From Acetobacteraceae bacterium (GTDB lineage Bacteria; Pseudomonadota; Alphaproteobacteria; Acetobacterales; Acetobacteraceae): 36,601 nucleotides of DNA. The stretch lies in contig JAIEOP010000344.1 of assembly GCA_019750465.1 (NCBI GenBank), positions 1-36,601 of the forward strand, in the 5' to 3' direction. Shown here one piece after another: positions 34,897 through 36,601 of this stretch. Made by a program: the position numbers and the translations under genes. The notes under the pieces are model-generated. The model was not told the DNA's origin. It did no database searches and worked only from the letters and a program-made list of their open reading frames with translations. The stretch's first letter is position 1; each line of letters begins with the position of its first letter.

Positions 34897-36111
34897 ATGG
34901 CAGGCGAATTCTTCCGCGCAGCAGGTCATCCCTGGCGCCTGCACTGCGGGCCCGGCGCCATCGAGCAGGGGCTGAAGGAAGCGGTGGAGCGTGCCGGGGC
35001 GCGGCGCGCCTTCGCCATCTGCTCGCCCTCGGTGAACCGGCGCACGGCGACGGTGCAGCGCATCGCCGCCGCGCTCGGCGACCGGTATGCCGGCGTCTTC
35101 GACGGCATCGAGAAGGACTCCACCTACGCCTCCGTCGCCGCGGCGAAGGCGGCGGCGGTCGCGCAGGGCGCCGACCTGCTGATCGCCGTCGGCGGCGGCA
35201 GCGTCATCGTCGCCGTGCGGGCGGTGGCGATCTTCATGGCGGAGGCGGGCGATCCCTTCGCGCTGATGACCCAGTACCCGGAGGGCAGGCCCGCCTACAG
35301 CCCGCGGCTGAACGCGCCGAAGCCGCCCATCATCAACATCCCCACAACGCCGACCAGCGCCATGAACCGCGCCGGCACCGGGCTGCTGAACCCCGACCTT
35401 GACCACCGCATGGAGTATTTCGACCCGAAGACCCGGCCGCAGACGATCCTGCTGGACGACGAGGCGCTGCTGAGCGCGCCGCCGGCGCTGATCCGCTCCA
35501 CCGCCACCACGGTCTTCGCCAGCCTGGTCGGCGCCATGGCGCAGACCGAGATCAACCCGCTTGCCGAGGGCGACCGCGACCACGCCTTCCGCCTGGCGCA
35601 CCGCGCCTATCCGCGCCTGGCCGAGGAGATCGGCAATCCCCTGCTGCGGCGCGAGCTCTGCATCGCCGCCTTCCTGCAGAACCGCGCCGAGGATGACGGG
35701 CAGCCACGCTTCCGCGGCGGCGCCTTCGCGGGCGACTACGCCGTCTCCACCGCGCTGCACCTGCTCTACCCGCATGTCGGGCAGGGCGAATCGACCTGCG
35801 TCGTGCAGCCGGCGAAGATCCGGCTCACCGAGGATGTCGATGCCGGATCCGCGCTGCAGGTCGCGACGGCGCTCGGCGTCTGGCGCGAGGGCATGGGGGG
35901 CCGCGCCGCCGCGCTCGCCGTCGCCGACGCGCTTGAGGCGCTCTACACGCGCCTCGGCATGCCGAGGCGGCTGGGGCAACTCGGCATCCCGCGCGCCGAC
36001 CTGCCGCGCATCGCCGCCGCCACTGTGAAGAATTTCAACGCCAATGCGGGCCTGCGCGCCGCGGAGGACCGTGTCGCCGAGGCGCTGCGCCTGCTCGAAG
36101 CGGCCTTCTGA
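34897..36111 (+). CDS. Divergent Fe-containing alcohol dehydrogenase/maleylacetate reductase-family protein
   Basis: A 404-residue protein of the iron-ADH/dehydroquinate-synthase-like fold: HCGPGAIEQGLKEAV, the nucleotide-binding AVGGGSVI (97-104) where the usual GGGSxxD has lost its Asp, and PTTPTSAMNRAG in place of PTTAGTGSE. Of the four usual metal ligands, by eye, the first Asp and His (canonical GxDAxxH) fall in TTVFASL (204-210) as Val and Leu, His288 is kept in ALHLLY, and the last His is Gln296 in GQGES. Metal-independent chemistry or loss of dehydrogenase function is likely. Maleylacetate reductases (aromatic pathways) are the nearest suggestion from context. It is coupled to the SDR gene and ends one base from the convergent VOC gene. 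Confidence 0.85.
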   Translation: MAGEFFRAAGHPWRLHCGPGAIEQGLKEAVERAGARRAFAICSPSVNRRTATVQRIAAALGDRYAGVFDGIEKDSTYASVAAAKAAAVAQGADLLIAVGGGSVIVAVRAVAIFMAEAGDPFALMTQYPEGRPAYSPRLNAPKPPIINIPTTPTSAMNRAGTGLLNPDLDHRMEYFDPKTRPQTILLDDEALLSAPPALIRSTATTVFASLVGAMAQTEINPLAEGDRDHAFRLAHRAYPRLAEEIGNPLLRRELCIAAFLQNRAEDDGQPRFRGGAFAGDYAVSTALHLLYPHVGQGESTCVVQPAKIRLTEDVDAGSALQVATALGVWREGMGGRAAALAVADALEALYTRLGMPRRLGQLGIPRADLPRIAAATVKNFNANAGLRAAEDRVAEALRLLEAAF

Positions 36112-36112
36112 C

Positions 36113-36601
36113 CTATGCGCCGATGAAGGCCGTCGGCACGCCGGCGGTGTTGCCGCGGACGGTGAAGATGCGCGTGCCCGGCTTGCGGCCAGTGCGCAGC
36201 GGCGAGACCGGGAAGCCCGCTGCCTCCAGCCGTGCGTGCTGCGCCGCCACGTCGGCCACGCCCCAGGTCATGCCCCAGGGGCTGTCCGGCGCGTCGGTGA
36301 TGCCCTCGGCCAGTGCGTGCGAGACCTCCAGCACCAGGTCGCCGCAGCGGAAGAACAGCAGCCGGCTGCCCCATTCCGGGTTGCTGCGGTCCAGCCGCAG
36401 GTCCAGCCCCAGTCGCCCGCCGAGCAGCGCCAGCGTGCGCTCCGGATCGCCGCTGCGGATCACCAGGTGGTCGAGGCGCACCGCCGACTCGGCGACAGGG
36501 CCGGGCCCGGTCAGCAGCAGCCGCAGGCCACGGGCGGCATCCGGCGCCAGCGGCACCGCCATGCGCCCCAGCCAGGGCAGCGCCGGGCCGGCGGCCGGCA
36601 G
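36113..36601 (-). CDS. VOC-family protein, N-terminus beyond the right edge
   Basis: The minus strand encodes a VOC module: VRLDHLVIRSGDPERTLALL, RLLFFRCGDLVLEVSHAL, WGVADVAAQHARLEAAGFPV and an end TVRGNTAGVPTAFIGA. An ATG at 36562 is possible, but the frame stays open to the edge (13 more codons, including PALPWLGRM), and the residues after the ATG read like the linker between two modules. I therefore treat it as the C-terminal half of a two-module VOC protein truncated by the window. The metal-binding pair is only partly visible (His in LDHLVI and Glu in LVLEVS). Substrate unknown. It converges on the Fe-ADH-family gene. Confidence 0.82.
   Translation of the reverse strand: MPAAGPALPWLGRMAVPLAPDAARGLRLLLTGPGPVAESAVRLDHLVIRSGDPERTLALLGGRLGLDLRLDRSNPEWGSRLLFFRCGDLVLEVSHALAEGITDAPDSPWGMTWGVADVAAQHARLEAAGFPVSPLRTGRKPGTRIFTVRGNTAGVPTAFIGA

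Overview
The window is uniformly GC-rich (about 70% by eye) and almost fully coding. Gene order and protein flavour point to an alphaproteobacterium, most likely Rhodospirillales/Acetobacteraceae (Roseomonas-like). This rests on the leuS-lptE-holA / parB-parA-rsmG-mnmG-mnmE cluster, the rpe-heparinase pair and a DehI-like gene. It is an inference; no 16S or database search was available.

Layout. (1) 1-1358, minus strand: a truncated DehI-like gene and a secreted alpha/beta hydrolase. (2) 1510-13741, chromosome housekeeping: leuS-lptE-holA on plus; mnmE, an unknown gene, mnmG, rsmG, parA and parB on minus; radA divergent from mnmE. Two parS centromere sites lie in the mnmG/rsmG overlap and in the first codons of rsmG, so this is a parABS partition locus and probably near the replication origin. 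(3) 13870-17835: an orphan Bug-type periplasmic binding protein, a small membrane protein, a solitary D12-class adenine methyltransferase and lpdA. (4) 17943-21512, minus: rpe, a heparinase II/III-like protein and a GT4 glycosyltransferase, overlapping or abutting. (5) 21606-29061, minus: a large Eco57I/DrmMI-like DNA methyltransferase and an HKD-nuclease/SNF2-helicase fusion joined by a GTGA overlap. This is the best candidate for an under-described system, a compact defence or restriction-like pair resembling parts of DISARM without DrmA and DrmB. (6) 29085-33913, minus: a VOC dioxygenase-like protein, a RidA-family protein, a molybdenum hydroxylase large subunit lacking its partner subunits, and an HpaB-type flavin monooxygenase. 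These probably act in catabolism of an aromatic or N-heteroaromatic compound. (7) 34091-36601: an SDR dehydrogenase and a divergent Fe-ADH-family protein on plus, facing a VOC gene cut by the right edge.

Working together: region 2 combines translation and tRNA modification (LeuRS, MnmE/MnmG, RsmG), replication (HolA), outer-membrane LPS assembly (LptE) and segregation (ParAB-parS). Regions 6 and 5 are collinear with only 23 bases between them, so the defence-like pair may be read from the catabolic operon as well as from any promoter of its own.

No stretch over 300 bases lacks a gene. The largest gaps are 16213-16440 (lpdA to the methyltransferase; holds one 16-base palindrome), 5798-5988 (holA/parB convergent gap; nothing convincing) and 33914-34090 (divergent VOC/SDR gap; no clear promoter). 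I saw no tRNA, rRNA, CRISPR array, transposase or integrase.
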